DNA from: an uncultured Lachnospiraceae bacterium
Lineage (GTDB): Bacteria > Bacillota > Clostridia > Lachnospirales > Lachnospiraceae
DNA length: 64,000 nt
Assembly (NCBI GenBank): GCA_900548905.1
Contig: URMK01000028.1
Location: 17,175-81,174 of the forward strand
Direction of reading: 5' to 3'
Below the pieces are notes generated by a model. The model saw only the letters and a program-made list of their open reading frames with translations. It made no database searches and was not told the origin of the DNA. The translations under genes and the position numbers were made by a program. This document shows, piece after piece, positions 41,821 through 52,571 of this stretch (position 1 is its first letter; each line of letters starts with the position of its first letter).

Positions 41821-42711
41821 ATGGGAGAAGCAATTAAAAACAGATATGAATTTGTTGTGCTGTTTGATGTGGAGAACGGGAATCCCAATGGGGATCCGGA
41901 TGCCGGGAATCTTCCCAGAATAGATCCGGAAAGCGGCTATGGAATTGTTACTGATGTCTGTCTGAAAAGAAAAATACGAAATTATGTGGAGACGGTAAAA
42001 GAGGATGCGGAAGGGTATAAGATTTATATTAAAGAGGATGTTCCGTTAAACCGGAGTGACAATACGGCATACGAATATCTGAAAACCAATGAAAAGGATA
42101 TAAAGGAATTAAAGAAAAAGGATCCCGATGTGGATAGGAAAATAAGGGATTTTATGTGTGAAAATTTCTTTGATATCAGAACCTTTGGGGCGGTTATGAC
42201 AACCTTTGTCAAGGCCGCATTAAACTGCGGACAGGTACGCGGGCCGGTTCAGCTGGGATTTGCCAGAAGCATTGACCCCATCATCAGCCAGGAAGTAACG
42301 ATTACCCGTGTGGCCATCACCACAGAAAAAGATGCGGAAAATAAAAGTACGGAAATGGGAAGAAAAAATATTGTGCCATATGCCCTATATCGTGCGGAAG
42401 GTTATATTTCCGCCAATCTGGCCCGCAAGGTAACCGGATTTTCGGAGGAGGATTTGGAACTGCTCTGGGAAGCCATTATCAATATGTTTGAAATTGATCA
42501 TTCGGCTGCCAGGGGAAAGATGGCGGTCAGAGAACTGATTGTATTCCGGCACAGCAAAGAACTGGGCGACTGTCCGGCTTATAAGCTGTTTGACGCCATT
42601 GAAGTGAAAAAAAGGGAAGATGTGCTCTACCCCAGACAATATAAAGATTATTCGGTTACCATACATGAGGATCAGGTTCCTGATTCGGTGGAAATATCGA
42701 GAAAAATATGA
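41821..42711 (+). CDS. cas7c: Cas7c (Csd2), backbone of type I-C Cascade
   Basis: 296 aa. RYEFVVLFDVENGNPNGDPD is the hallmark N-terminus, and FDIRTFGAVMTT with GPVQLGFARSIDPI are further family motifs. The ATG at 41821 follows an AAGGAGG site; the longer frame starts inside cas8c. Several copies bind the crRNA spacer. The stop overlaps the start of cas4. Confidence 0.96.
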   Translation: MGEAIKNRYEFVVLFDVENGNPNGDPDAGNLPRIDPESGYGIVTDVCLKRKIRNYVETVKEDAEGYKIYIKEDVPLNRSDNTAYEYLKTNEKDIKELKKKDPDVDRKIRDFMCENFFDIRTFGAVMTTFVKAALNCGQVRGPVQLGFARSIDPIISQEVTITRVAITTEKDAENKSTEMGRKNIVPYALYRAEGYISANLARKVTGFSEEDLELLWEAIINMFEIDHSAARGKMAVRELIVFRHSKELGDCPAYKLFDAIEVKKREDVLYPRQYKDYSVTIHEDQVPDSVEISRKI

Positions 42712-43376
42712 TGGAAATACGGGAAGAAGACTATCTTATGCTGTCAGGAATCCAGCATTTCGCTTTTTGCAGAAGACAGTGGGCCCTGATACATATTGAG
42801 CAGCAATGGGCGGATAATGAGTATACGGCAGCAGGGGAACTGCTGCATAAAAATGCACATGATCCTTATTTTAATGAAAAGCGGAAGGATGTCATTATCA
42901 GCAGGGCCATGCCAATCGTATCCCGCAGCATGGGGGTCAGCGGAGAATGTGATATTGTGGAATTCAGGAAGGTGCCAGATGGAATATCGCTCCACGGGCA
43001 CCGCGGTTGCTATCAGGTTTTTCCCGTAGAGTACAAAAAAGGAAGCCCGAAAGCCACCGATATAGATATTCTGCAGTTAACCGCCCAGGCCCTTTGTCTC
43101 GAAGAAATGTTTTCTGCCGAGATTAAAGAAGGAGCTGTATTTTATGGTGAAACCAGACGCAGGGAAACTATTCTTTTCACGGATGAGCGAAAGGATAAGG
43201 TGAAAGCGTATTTTAACGAAATGCATCAGTTATATGACAAAAGGTATACTCCAAAGGTGAAGTGGTCTAAAAGCTGCAATGCCTGTTCCCTAAAAGATAT
43301 TTGTTTACCCAAGCTGGGAAAAGCACCTGCGGTAAAAGAGTATATCCATGCTGCCATAACGGAGGATCACGAATGA
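42708..43376 (+). CDS. cas4: Cas4, RecB-like nuclease of the adaptation complex
   Basis: 222 aa. An N-terminal Cys in HFAFCRRQW and a C-terminal cluster CNACSLKDICLP provide the four Fe-S ligands; nuclease residues lie in GVSGECDIVEF and FPVEYKKG. In I-C systems Cas4 with Cas1-Cas2 selects and trims PAM-bearing prespacers. Tandem ATGs (42708 and 42711) overlap the cas7 stop; its own stop overlaps cas1 (ATGA at 43373-43376). Confidence 0.95.
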   Translation: MMEIREEDYLMLSGIQHFAFCRRQWALIHIEQQWADNEYTAAGELLHKNAHDPYFNEKRKDVIISRAMPIVSRSMGVSGECDIVEFRKVPDGISLHGHRGCYQVFPVEYKKGSPKATDIDILQLTAQALCLEEMFSAEIKEGAVFYGETRRRETILFTDERKDKVKAYFNEMHQLYDKRYTPKVKWSKSCNACSLKDICLPKLGKAPAVKEYIHAAITEDHE

Positions 43377-44404
43377 AGAAGCTTTTAAATACCCTGTACA
43401 TCACCTCCCCTGACAGTTATCTTTCTTTAGATGGTGAAAATGTGGTCATTCTTGACAAAGATCAGGAAATAGGCCGGATACCGCTCCATAATCTGGAAGC
43501 AATCGTTTCCTTTGGATACAGGGGAGTGAGCCCTGCGTTGATGGGCGGCTGCGCAAACAGGAACATATCCTTATGCTTTCTTACTCCCCAGGGAAAATTC
43601 CTGGCAAGAGTGACAGGAAGTGTCCGTGGAAATGTGGTATTAAGAAAAAAACAGTACCAGGTTTCTGCGGATGCTGCATTGTCTCTGGGGATTGCCAGAA
43701 ATTGTATATTAGGGAAAGTATATAATTCCCGCTGGGTTTTGGAACGTGCTGTCCGAGATCACAGTATGCAGGTAGATGCGGAGAAAGTAAGGCAGGCCTC
43801 TCTGTTTTTACAGAATTCTTTGAAAAATATTGAGGAAAGCACGGAAACAGCACAACTGAGAGGTTTTGAGGGAGAAGCGGCGAGTATCTATTTTGGTGTT
43901 TTCAATCAGTTGATTTTACAGCAGAAAAAGGATTTTGTGTTTTCAGGCAGGAATAAAAGACCGCCTTTAGATAATGTAAATGCCTTACTTTCTTTTGTAT
44001 ATACCTTACTGACAAATATGGTCGCGTCTGCTTTGGAAACGGTGGGATTGGATCCTTATGTAGGATTTATGCATACGGACAGACCCGGAAGGGCCTCCCT
44101 GGCTTTGGATTTAATCGAAGAACTCAGACCTGTGCTGGCGGATCGGTTTGTTTTAACCCTTATTAATAAAAAGATGGTTACGGGCAAAGATTTTACCCAC
44201 AAAGAGGATGGAGCCGTTCTGTTAAATGATAATGCAAGGAAGGACCTGCTGGTGGAATGGCAGAATAAAAAGAAAGAGGTAATCACGCACCCATTTCTGG
44301 GAGAAAAAGTGGAGTGGGGCATGATTCCTTTTGTGCAAGCTATGCTGCTGGCAAGATATCTTAGGGGAGATTTGGATGAATACCCACCTTTTTTCTGGAA
44401 ATAG
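43373..44404 (+). CDS. cas1: Cas1c integrase
   Basis: 343 aa. Starts MKKLLNTLYITSPDSYLSLD. Metal-binding residues are seen in GFEGEAASIYF (Glu), FMHTDRPGRASLALDLIEEL (His and Asp). It inserts new spacers at the leader end. The ATG at 43373 overlaps the cas4 stop. All key residues are present, consistent with an array of 55 repeats next door. Confidence 0.97.
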   Translation: MKKLLNTLYITSPDSYLSLDGENVVILDKDQEIGRIPLHNLEAIVSFGYRGVSPALMGGCANRNISLCFLTPQGKFLARVTGSVRGNVVLRKKQYQVSADAALSLGIARNCILGKVYNSRWVLERAVRDHSMQVDAEKVRQASLFLQNSLKNIEESTETAQLRGFEGEAASIYFGVFNQLILQQKKDFVFSGRNKRPPLDNVNALLSFVYTLLTNMVASALETVGLDPYVGFMHTDRPGRASLALDLIEELRPVLADRFVLTLINKKMVTGKDFTHKEDGAVLLNDNARKDLLVEWQNKKKEVITHPFLGEKVEWGMIPFVQAMLLARYLRGDLDEYPPFFWK

Positions 44405-44413
44405 GAGGAAGCT

Positions 44414-44704
44414 ATGTTGGTATTGATCACATATGATGTAAACACGGAAACAGCCGCCGGTAAATCCCGGTTAAGAAAAGTGGCGAAGCAATGTGTGAAT
44501 TATGGAACCAGAGTACAGAATTCCGTGTTTGAATGTGTTTTGGATCCCGGGCAATGTTTAATACTGAAAGCTTCATTAACAGAGATGATTGATGAAAAGG
44601 TGGACAGCCTCAGATTTTATTATCTGGGAAATCAAAAAAAAGCACGGGTGGAGCATGTAGGAGTGAACAAAGGGGTTAATGTGGAAAAGCCTTTGATATT
44701 TTAG
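44414..44704 (+). CDS. cas2: Cas2
   Basis: 96 aa, ferredoxin fold; MLVLITYDVNTETAAGKSRL carries the usual Asp, then RLRKVAKQCVNYGTRVQNSV. AGGAGG site upstream. Structural partner of Cas1. The leader element of array 2 begins at the last base of its stop codon region, so array 2's leader starts directly at the end of the cas operon. Confidence 0.97.
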   Translation: MLVLITYDVNTETAAGKSRLRKVAKQCVNYGTRVQNSVFECVLDPGQCLILKASLTEMIDEKVDSLRFYYLGNQKKARVEHVGVNKGVNVEKPLIF

Positions 44705-44747
44705 TGCGAACCCTAAGCGCACATGAAATCCCCGGGGGATTCGCACC
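44703..44747 (+). promoter_or_regulatory. 45-nt leader element, copy 2 (array 2)
   Basis: Starts AGTGCGAAC, contains GCGCACATGAAAT and ends GGGATTCGCACC. Overlaps the last bases of cas2 and lies 126 nt before the first repeat of array 2. A weak promoter-like pair (TTGTAG at 44792, 17 nt, ATTAGT) lies between. Confidence 0.8.
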
Positions 44748-44873
44748 TGAAAATGTCAATATGGCGTCTGAATATATATGAATTCCAAGATTTGTAGGGT
44801 GCTGAAAGTTAAATATTAGTTTAGTTGTGTAGAGAGAAGGGAAGAAAGTATGTAGTAATTATGCAAAATTGCT

Positions 44874-47800
44874 GTCACCACCTTTGCGGTGGTGTGGATT
44901 GAAATCACGTCACCGACAGTCTGGGTAGGCTGGAAGGAGTCACCACCTTTGCGGTGGTGTGGATTGAAATCACAAATTTATTAAGCTTTGTTATAGTCCG
45001 GCTGTGTCACCACCTTTGCGGTGGTGTGGATTGAAATCCATAAAACCTTCCAGTGTTTTCAGACTGGACATGGTCACCACCTTTGCGGTGGTGTGGATTG
45101 AAATTCCGGTTGCCCCACATATTCCGGGAATACAAATACGTCACCACCTTTGCGGTGGTGTGGATTGAAATCGCAGTTGGAACTTACGTTGCCAAAAGCT
45201 TTAGAGTCACCACCTTTGCGGTGGTGTGGATTGAAATCTCAAATGACGAGATGCAGTCCAGCATTGTGTACGAGTCACCACCTTTGCGGTGGTGTGGATT
45301 GAAATCGTCTGCCGGAACGCCATTAATTACAGCCCCTAAGTCACCACCTTTGCGGTGGTGTGGATTGAAATACCTATATTTTTGCTGTCCTAACGGCATG
45401 ACGGGGTCACCACCTTTGCGGTGGTGTGGATTGAAATCCACAAATGTTTTACCCAGACCCATTTTTAAAAAGTCACCACCTTTGCGGTGGTGTGGATTGA
45501 AATATAAAATAATATCTCCCGTGCCATGAGTGGGTTTTCGTCACCACCTTTGCGGTGGTGTGGATTGAAATACAGGTGACCGGTGAGAATCAAGTGCAAT
45601 TAGGGTCACCACCTTTGCGGTGGTGTGGATTGAAATTGCTCCCGTAAATATCGTTGTACAGCTTTTTATCGTCACCACCTTTGCGGTGGTGTGGATTGAA
45701 ATTCCCCAACTCCGCTACCCCGGCAAGGGGTTTTACGTCACCACCTTTGCGGTGGTGTGGATTGAAATCCTCCCTCAATACGCCAATTGCACGGCGCGTT
45801 GGTCACCACCTTTGCGGTGGTGTGGATTGAAATCATACAAATAAAGCGGCCTTTACGGCATATAGCAGTCACCACCTTTGCGGTGGTGTGGATTGAAATG
45901 ACGTTATAAGCTTCCTCGCCCTGGTCTTACGTTGTCACCACCTTTGCGGTGGTGTGGATTGAAATTGATGTAAAAATTTTCTTTAAGCAATTAGATGCAG
46001 TCACCACCTTTGCGGTGGTGTGGATTGAAATAACATTATTTCATGGACTCTTTCTACTTCATCGGTCACCACCTTTGCGGTGGTGTGGATTGAAATTTCC
46101 CGATACGATATAGATGTATATGAGCGTGTGGTCACCACCTTTGCGGTGGTGTGGATTGAAATACGTTATCTGTGGACGATAAGATTATGCTTATGGGGTC
46201 ACCACCTTTGCGGTGGTGTGGATTGAAATATAAATGAATATCCTGGTACTCTGATAGCCCTTGGTCACCACCTTTGCGGTGGTGTGGATTGAAATGTCTA
46301 CTTTATCTTCCATATTTGTAAAGCCATTGTCACCACCTTTGCGGTGGTGTGGATTGAAATCCGTCTGGATCGTGCTGCTCTACCAGGTAATGGGTCACCA
46401 CCTTTGCGGTGGTGTGGATTGAAATCAAGAAGCAAATTTCCAAGGTGCGCCGATGCGTGGGTCACCACCTTTGCGGTGGTGTGGATTGAAATCTTTCTCT
46501 GGCCGGAAACGGACCATTGGAGGAAAGTCACCACCTTTGCGGTGGTGTGGATTGAAATTCCTTTCTATGCCTGCTGCCAGCGTCAATGCTAGTCACCACC
46601 TTTGCGGTGGTGTGGATTGAAATACTATTGTCTATTTTCGTTTTTACGCGGATTTCCGTCACCACCTTTGCGGTGGTGTGGATTGAAATAGAATAATGTC
46701 ACCGTAATGTCACGGCCAAACAGTCACCACCTTTGCGGTGGTGTGGATTGAAATTTTATACTCGGCGTGCCAGCGCCTGTATAAACAGTCACCACCTTTG
46801 CGGTGGTGTGGATTGAAATCGCGCTTATATGCGTCAAAAGAAATGGAGTCAGGGTCACCACCTTTGCGGTGGTGTGGATTGAAATCATATTCCCTCCTTT
46901 AATACTCACTACCATTCCGTCACCACCTTTGCGGTGGTGTGGATTGAAATACAGTTTGGTGATGATATATATGCATCGGATGTGTCACCACCTTTGCGGT
47001 GGTGTGGATTGAAATTACCTGCTATCAGATTTTTAGTGACTTACACGTGTCACCACCTTTGCGGTGGTGTGGATTGAAATCGAAGTGCTCTTTGATTTTA
47101 GAGGGTGTGAATGGTCACCACCTTTGCGGTGGTGTGGATTGAAATATGAAAATAGATCATTTTTTTGATTTGCTTATTTAGTCACCACCTTTGCGGTGGT
47201 GTGGATTGAAATTTTTAGAAGGGTTTGTTTTTGGGCTAATAGTTCGGTCACCACCTTTGCGGTGGTGTGGATTGAAATCGGTCATCTGAAATACGACATC
47301 ATTAGCAATGCAGTCACCACCTTTGCGGTGGTGTGGATTGAAATCTCCATCCTGTATCTGTACATGCCCTGATAACTCGTCACCACCTTTGCGGTGGTGT
47401 GGATTGAAATTGGCATGATGATGATATCGGAAATTATAACAATAGTCACCACCTTTGCGGTGGTGTGGATTGAAATGCCATCCAGGTAAATGACACGATA
47501 TAGCCCTCTGTCACCACCTTTGCGGTGGTGTGGATTGAAATCTCGTAATTGGTTTTAGGCGCTGTAAGAATTGCCGTCACCACCTTTGCGGTGGTGTGGA
47601 TTGAAATCATAAAAACTGTACTTGTCGTGGGAGCCGAATCGTCACCACCTTTGCGGTGGTGTGGATTGAAATAATAAAAGCGTATGGCCACATAAGCAGT
47701 TTTGCTGTCACCACCTTTGCGGTGGTGTGGATTGAAATCGTAAAACTCATGCCATTTTCCTTGGCTGAGGTGTCACCACCTTTGCGGTGGTGTGGATTGA

Positions 47801-48463
47801 AATTCCAATTTTTGTATGCTACCGATGTCCGTATCAGTCACCACCTTTGCGGTGGTGTGGATTGAAATCTTCTGGAATAGCAGCACCAGTGAGTCGAATA
47901 GAGTCACCACCTTTGCGGTGGTGTGGATTGAAATCGCGGGGAGATCTGGGAGTGGGAACTGGATGCAGGTCACCACCTTTGCGGTGGTGTGGATTGAAAT
48001 CTTTTAATGGCGGGTACTTTACGTTTGTTACCCGTCACCACCTTTGCGGTGGTGTGGATTGAAATTTTCCAGCTAAATATAAGCACTTGTGATAATACCG
48101 TCACCACCTTTGCGGTGGTGTGGATTGAAATCAACGACGGCCTTTCCTATTCTGACTTCCCGGGAGTCACCACCTTTGCGGTGGTGTGGATTGAAATTGG
48201 GAAGTGGTGAATCTATGGATCCTGACGCAGAGTCACCACCTTTGCGGTGGTGTGGATTGAAATCTGAAATACGCAAACCAGACTAAATTAATGATATAGT
48301 CACCACCTTTGCGGTGGTGTGGATTGAAATCCACATTATCCATGCGATACAAAACCATTGGTATAGTCACCACCTTTGCGGTGGTGTGGATTGAAATTTT
48401 CTTCCAGCGTCCGTTGGGTGGTAATTTACTCGTCACCACCTTTGCGGTGGTGCGGAATAAAAT
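44874..48463 (+). CRISPR. CRISPR array 2, type I-C, 55 repeats
   Basis: 55 repeats of 32 nt with 54 spacers of 33-36 nt, counted one by one. The repeat begins GTCACCACC and ends GTGTGGATTGAAAT; stem CACCACC/GGTGGTG, loop TTTGC. The last repeat (48432-48463) has a changed 3' end (CGGAATAAAAT), which marks the old end, and the leader with the 45-nt element is at the left beside cas2. Spacer 52 (48264-48298) is nearly identical to spacer 3 of array 3. No other repeated spacers were noticed in this array. Confidence 0.99.
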
Positions 48464-48634
48464 TGGTATCGTGAAACTTAGCCACAATCTTTACAGCAGC
48501 ACTTTATGAAATGACAGGTCATCTTCCGATACACGGTGGTCCTTTGTAGCCGCCACAAAAGTAGCACGAATAGATTACCCACGATGTAAACAAAAACTGT
48601 TATCTATTCAGCCAAGATTACCCTATATAAACAC

Positions 48635-48667
48635 AAAAAAACTACTAACCGCAGTTAATAGTTTTTT
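48635..48667. terminator. Terminator between array 2 and the hydrolase pseudogene
   Basis: AAAAAACTACTAAC pairs with GTTAATAGTTTTTT with one mismatch. It works in either direction: behind array 2 and behind the minus-strand hydrolase. Confidence 0.6.
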
Positions 48668-48682
48668 ATTACATAACTTTTC

Positions 48683-49376
48683 TCAGTTTATCACAAGTTC
48701 ATTTCGAATTAATTTGAGGAATTCCTCCCTTGCGTATTTTTCCTTCCAGGGATCATGACCGCATTTTTCTAAAATAATTAGACGAAAATTTGGAAGTTTT
48801 CCCTCTAGAGGTTCACGTAATCCTCGAATCGGATGAGGGTCGTATTTCCCATGAAAGGCAGTTACAGGACAGGTAACATGCAGTATCCGATCGAGGAGTT
48901 CACCGCTCTCGCGTAAAGAAAATATTTCAGCCATTAATGCCTTATGCTGCTCCTCATCAAAATACAGCATGTCCATACTGGATTCCGGCAATGATTGATA
49001 ATTATCTGTATCGGAAAGCCCCTGTTTGGCCCGTTCATTTCGGGTACGAATTATTTCAGGGAGATATGTGGACTTTAATGGTCCGCAGCCGATAATAAGT
49101 GTTCTGGAAACAAGAAGAGGATATTTTTCCGCAAATAACAATGCCAGCCATGCCCCAAAAGAATGTCCTACAAGGATAATCTGTGAAAGAGTATATTTTT
49201 TAATCAAGTATAATATTTCGTCCATCAACCATCAATAGTGAGGGATTTTTGCAAATGCTCAAGTACTCCTGTTTCTTCTCCAAAAATTCTGCAGAGACCT
49301 GCTGCACATCCTGGAGCGCCAGGCCCTCCATGCAATACTATTACATTATACGGCGGTGTTGCTACCTCTATTATGT
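48683..49376 (-). pseudogene. Alpha/beta hydrolase (proline iminopeptidase-like), frameshifted and 5'-truncated
   Basis: The main part (48683-49228) reads DEILYLIKKYTLSQIILVGH with SFGAWLALLF, giving the nucleophile Ser in GHSFGA, an Asp in HGKYDPHP and the His in CGHDPW, a full triad. Upstream in another frame lies VIVLHGGPGAPGC, the oxyanion-hole motif HGGPG, ending at a TGA in SLTIDG. One missing T near 49225-49229 (GGTTGATGG for GGTTTGATGG) would join the two frames. The 5' end is cut at 49377 by the 52-bp tandem repeat, where an in-frame stop appears. Confidence 0.8.
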
Positions 49377-49619
49377 TCTATAAACCCTTTCACCTATTTT
49401 AACCGAGCAGTTTCTAAAAATACTGTAATCTATAAACCTTTTCACCTATTTTAACCGAGCAGTTTCTAAAAATACTGTAATCTATAAACCTTTTCACCTA
49501 TTTTAACCGAGCAGTTTCTAAAAATACTGTAATCTATAGCCCTTTTCACCTATTTTAACCGAGCAGTTTCTAAAAATACTGTAATCTATAAACCTTTTCA
49601 CCTATTTTAACCGAGCAGT
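49377..49619. repeat. 52-bp tandem repeat, about 4.7 copies
   Basis: Units start at 49377, 49429, 49481, 49533 and 49585, each beginning TCTATA and containing CACCTATTTTAACCGAGCAG; units differ by only a few bases, and the fifth is partial. Non-coding. It abuts the truncated hydrolase. Confidence 0.95.
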
Positions 49620-49826
49620 ACCATACTCTCTACATAATTCCATACTTTCGTCCTTTCTAAAAAATAGTTAACATTTTGTTATCAGCCGGATTGATACTTT
49701 TCACATACGGTTCCTACCAGGCCATGCTATTCATACTTTCTGAGAAACCAAATGATATCTGCCTGTATTAATATTACATATATTTTTCCATATAGACAAG
49801 GAATAACTTAAATCTCTTATTTCTTC

Positions 49827-49855
49827 TTGACATCCGGCTGAAACGGGTTTACGTT
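49827..49855 (+). promoter_or_regulatory. Promoter of the sugar-acid operon
   Basis: TTGACA (49827-49832), 17 nt, TACGTT. GTATAC (49880-49885), a core typical of FadR-type GntR operators, lies 24 nt downstream, before the GGGGAGG ribosome site, and may be the site of the GntR protein at 52572. Confidence 0.5.
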
Positions 49856-49908
49856 ATCAATAGACAACCTGTAATACAAGTATACAACGCAAGGCGGGGA
49901 GGTAATAT

Positions 49909-51624
49909 ATGGGAATACGCAGTCAAAAGGAACGTAATACCTGGGCGCAATTTGATGCGCTGCAATTAGGAAGCGGATGGGATGAAGAAGATATCGGAAA
50001 ACCGCAGATATTGGTGGAGGATGCCTATGGTGACAGCCATCCGGGAAGCATCCATCTTAACCAGCTGGGAGAACAGGCAGTATACGGTGTTTATGAAAAA
50101 GGGGGCCATCCTGCAAGGTTTCATGTAACGGATATCTGTGATGGATGCGCGCAGGGACATGACGGGATGAATCTGGTATTGGCATCCAGGGAAGTGATTT
50201 GTGATATGATAGAAATGCACGCAGGTTTTGTCCCGTGGGATGGAATGATCCTTTCCTCTTCCTGTGATAAATCCATACCGGCTCATTTGAAGGCAGCAGC
50301 CAGGGTAAATATTCCTGCTATTTTTATTCCCGGAGGAAGTATGCGGCCGGGTCCCGGACAGACAACCTCTTTAGTGGCCGGTGACATATCCCTCAGACAA
50401 AAAAGAGAAAATGAGATTACACCGGATGAAATCCGTGACTACAAGCTGACAGGCTGTCCCTCTCAGGGAGCATGTACCTTTATGGGAACGGCCAGTACCA
50501 TGCAATGTATGGCGGAAGCGTTGGGGCTGGCTCTTCCGGGAAGTGCTCTGGCTCCTGCGACAATGAGAGATATTCTTTCTTTGGCGAGGAAAGCCGGCCG
50601 TAAAATAATGGAACTGACGGAAAAAAACATCTGCCCGTCCCAAATTCTCACACCTGCCGCATTTCGTAATGCCATCGTAATACACAGTGCCATCGGCGGT
50701 TCCACCAATGCGCTGCTCCATCTGCCTGCCATTGCCGCAGAACTGGAACTGGAGCTGGATCCTGAAATTTTTAATGAAATCAACTCCTGCATTCCCCATA
50801 TTGGAAATATTAATCCCAGCGGACAGCATCTCACGGAATCCTTCTGGTTTGCAGGAGGTATTCCCAGAGTTCAGATGCTTTTGGAAAAACACCTGGATCT
50901 GGATGTGATGACCGTGACCGGGAAAACATTAGGGGATAATCTGGAAACATTGAGAAAGGATCATTTTCTGGAGAGGGGCAGGGGATATCTGCAGAATTAC
51001 CATTTGTCTCCCGAGGATGTAATAACTCCGGTGGAAACAACGAAAGATATGGGTTCCATCGCAGTTTTGAAGGGAAGCCTTGCCCCGGAGGGAGCGGTAG
51101 TGAAATATTCCGCCTGTGAAAAAAGTATGCGATCTCACACAGGAAGAGCTGTGGTTTTCGATTGTGAAGAGGATGCTCACGAGGCCGTGGTAAAAGGAAA
51201 AATCTGCCCCGGTGAGATTATAGTAATCCGCTATGAAGGGCCAAGAGGAAGCGGAATGCCCGAAATGCTGATGACAACTGAGGCAATTTGCTGTGATCAG
51301 GCACTCAATGGTAAGGTATCTTTGATTACCGACGGCAGATTTTCAGGGGCCACAAGAGGAGCAGCCATCGGTCATGTATCTCCTGAAGCTGCATGCGGGG
51401 GCCCTATCGCCTATATTGAAACAGGTGATCTTATTTCATATAATATCGAAAATAAAACCATAGATATTGCAGGCATTGACGGACAGCAAATGGATGCGGC
51501 CCGCATAGAAGCAATAATGGAAAAAAGAAAAGCGGCAAAACCGATAAAAATAAGAACTTATACAGGCGTATTAAGAAGATATACGGAAAATGCGGACTCC
51601 GCCATGAAGGGCGCGGGCTATTAA
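49909..51624 (+). CDS. IlvD/Edd family dehydratase (sugar-acid type)
   Basis: 571 aa. Fe-S and Mg ligands are seen in VTDICDGCAQGHDGM (Cys77/Cys80), SSSCDKSIP (Cys119) and TGCPSQGACTFMGTA (Cys183/Cys189); GRFSGATRGAAIGHVSPEA is the conserved C-terminal motif. The family dehydrates dihydroxy acids. Its neighbours, a DapA-type aldolase and a GntR regulator but no other isoleucine/valine genes, point to an aldonate such as arabinonate or xylonate rather than branched-chain amino acid synthesis. Good AGG site and promoter. Confidence 0.85.
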   Translation: MGIRSQKERNTWAQFDALQLGSGWDEEDIGKPQILVEDAYGDSHPGSIHLNQLGEQAVYGVYEKGGHPARFHVTDICDGCAQGHDGMNLVLASREVICDMIEMHAGFVPWDGMILSSSCDKSIPAHLKAAARVNIPAIFIPGGSMRPGPGQTTSLVAGDISLRQKRENEITPDEIRDYKLTGCPSQGACTFMGTASTMQCMAEALGLALPGSALAPATMRDILSLARKAGRKIMELTEKNICPSQILTPAAFRNAIVIHSAIGGSTNALLHLPAIAAELELELDPEIFNEINSCIPHIGNINPSGQHLTESFWFAGGIPRVQMLLEKHLDLDVMTVTGKTLGDNLETLRKDHFLERGRGYLQNYHLSPEDVITPVETTKDMGSIAVLKGSLAPEGAVVKYSACEKSMRSHTGRAVVFDCEEDAHEAVVKGKICPGEIIVIRYEGPRGSGMPEMLMTTEAICCDQALNGKVSLITDGRFSGATRGAAIGHVSPEAACGGPIAYIETGDLISYNIENKTIDIAGIDGQQMDAARIEAIMEKRKAAKPIKIRTYTGVLRRYTENADSAMKGAGY

Positions 51625-51646
51625 TAAGAAAATGGGAGGATTTTAT

Positions 51647-52543
51647 ATGAAAGCAAAATATATAACACCGGCGGTTACAGTGATGGATAAAAACGGAAAT
51701 CCGGATTGGGAAGGCTGCGGAAAGGTTTATGAATATCTGATTCAGGGAGGTGTGGACGGAATCCTGCTTCTGGGAAGTATCGGAGAATTCTTTGCCTTTA
51801 CCATGTCCCAGAAAAAAGAACTGATCCGCTATGCAGTGAAGGAAATTGCCCACAGGACGCAACTGATAGTAGGAACCACCAGCATGATATTTGAAGAAAT
51901 TGTTGAACTTTCCCGCTATGCAAAACAGGAAGGGGCGGATGCCGTTATTATTTTACCTCCTTTTTATTTTCCGCTCGGTGCCGATAGCCTGGAAAATTAC
52001 TACGGAATGCTGGCGGAAGAATTGTCAGACCAGCCTATTTATCTTTACAATTTTCCCGATCGTACCGGTTATGACCTAACGCCGGAAATAACGCTTCGTC
52101 TTATAAGAAATCATAAAAATATTGTCGGCTACAAGGATACCCAGCCCGGAATGGATCATACCAGAGAGCTGATTAAGCTGATAAAAGGTGAATTTCCGGA
52201 TTTTGAAATATATTCGGGCTTTGATGATAATTTTGCCCATAACGTATTGGCAGGCGGTGACGGCTGTATAGCGGGTCTGTCCAATCTGGTACCCGAACTA
52301 TGCCATGCGTGGGCGGATGCCTTTGCTTGCGAGGATATGAAGCAGATCGGTAGGATTCAGCAAAAGATAGACCGTCTTATGGAACTCTATCAGGTAGGAA
52401 CGCCCTTTGTTCCTTATATTAAGGAAGCTATGTCAATAAAAGGAATTATTGACAGCCCCTGTTCTTCCAGACCGTTTCCCGAAGCAGGAGAAGTTGAAAA
52501 AGAACATATCCGTGCTATTTTAGCGGAAACAGATATCCTGTAA
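51647..52543 (+). CDS. DapA-family aldolase/dehydratase (2-keto-3-deoxy acid type)
   Basis: 298-aa TIM barrel of the dihydrodipicolinate synthase/N-acetylneuraminate lyase superfamily. GSIGEFFAFT is the carboxylate-binding motif (about residues 43-52), Tyr134 lies in IYLYNFPDRTG, and the Schiff-base Lys163 in IVGYKDTQPG. Start at 51647 with GGGAGGA. It follows the dehydratase by 22 nt. Together they fit a non-phosphorylative sugar-acid route: dehydration to a 2-keto-3-deoxy acid, then retro-aldol cleavage to pyruvate and an aldehyde. Substrate is inferred from context only. Confidence 0.85.
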   Translation: MKAKYITPAVTVMDKNGNPDWEGCGKVYEYLIQGGVDGILLLGSIGEFFAFTMSQKKELIRYAVKEIAHRTQLIVGTTSMIFEEIVELSRYAKQEGADAVIILPPFYFPLGADSLENYYGMLAEELSDQPIYLYNFPDRTGYDLTPEITLRLIRNHKNIVGYKDTQPGMDHTRELIKLIKGEFPDFEIYSGFDDNFAHNVLAGGDGCIAGLSNLVPELCHAWADAFACEDMKQIGRIQQKIDRLMELYQVGTPFVPYIKEAMSIKGIIDSPCSSRPFPEAGEVEKEHIRAILAETDIL

Positions 52544-52571
52544 TAGACATTATATATAGAAAGAAGGATAT

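Noticed and set aside
44703..44747. 45-nt leader element as a terminator of the cas operon
   Set aside because: The stem is short relative to its 30-nt loop and no T-run follows; the same element occurs before arrays 1 and 3, where no gene ends.
45053..48509. Many open frames across array 2 on both strands
   Set aside because: They are repeats translated in frame with the spacers (recurring TTFAVVWIEI and similar); not genes.
49377..49619. 52-bp repeats as a fourth CRISPR array
   Set aside because: The would-be spacers are also identical between units, so it is a tandem repeat.
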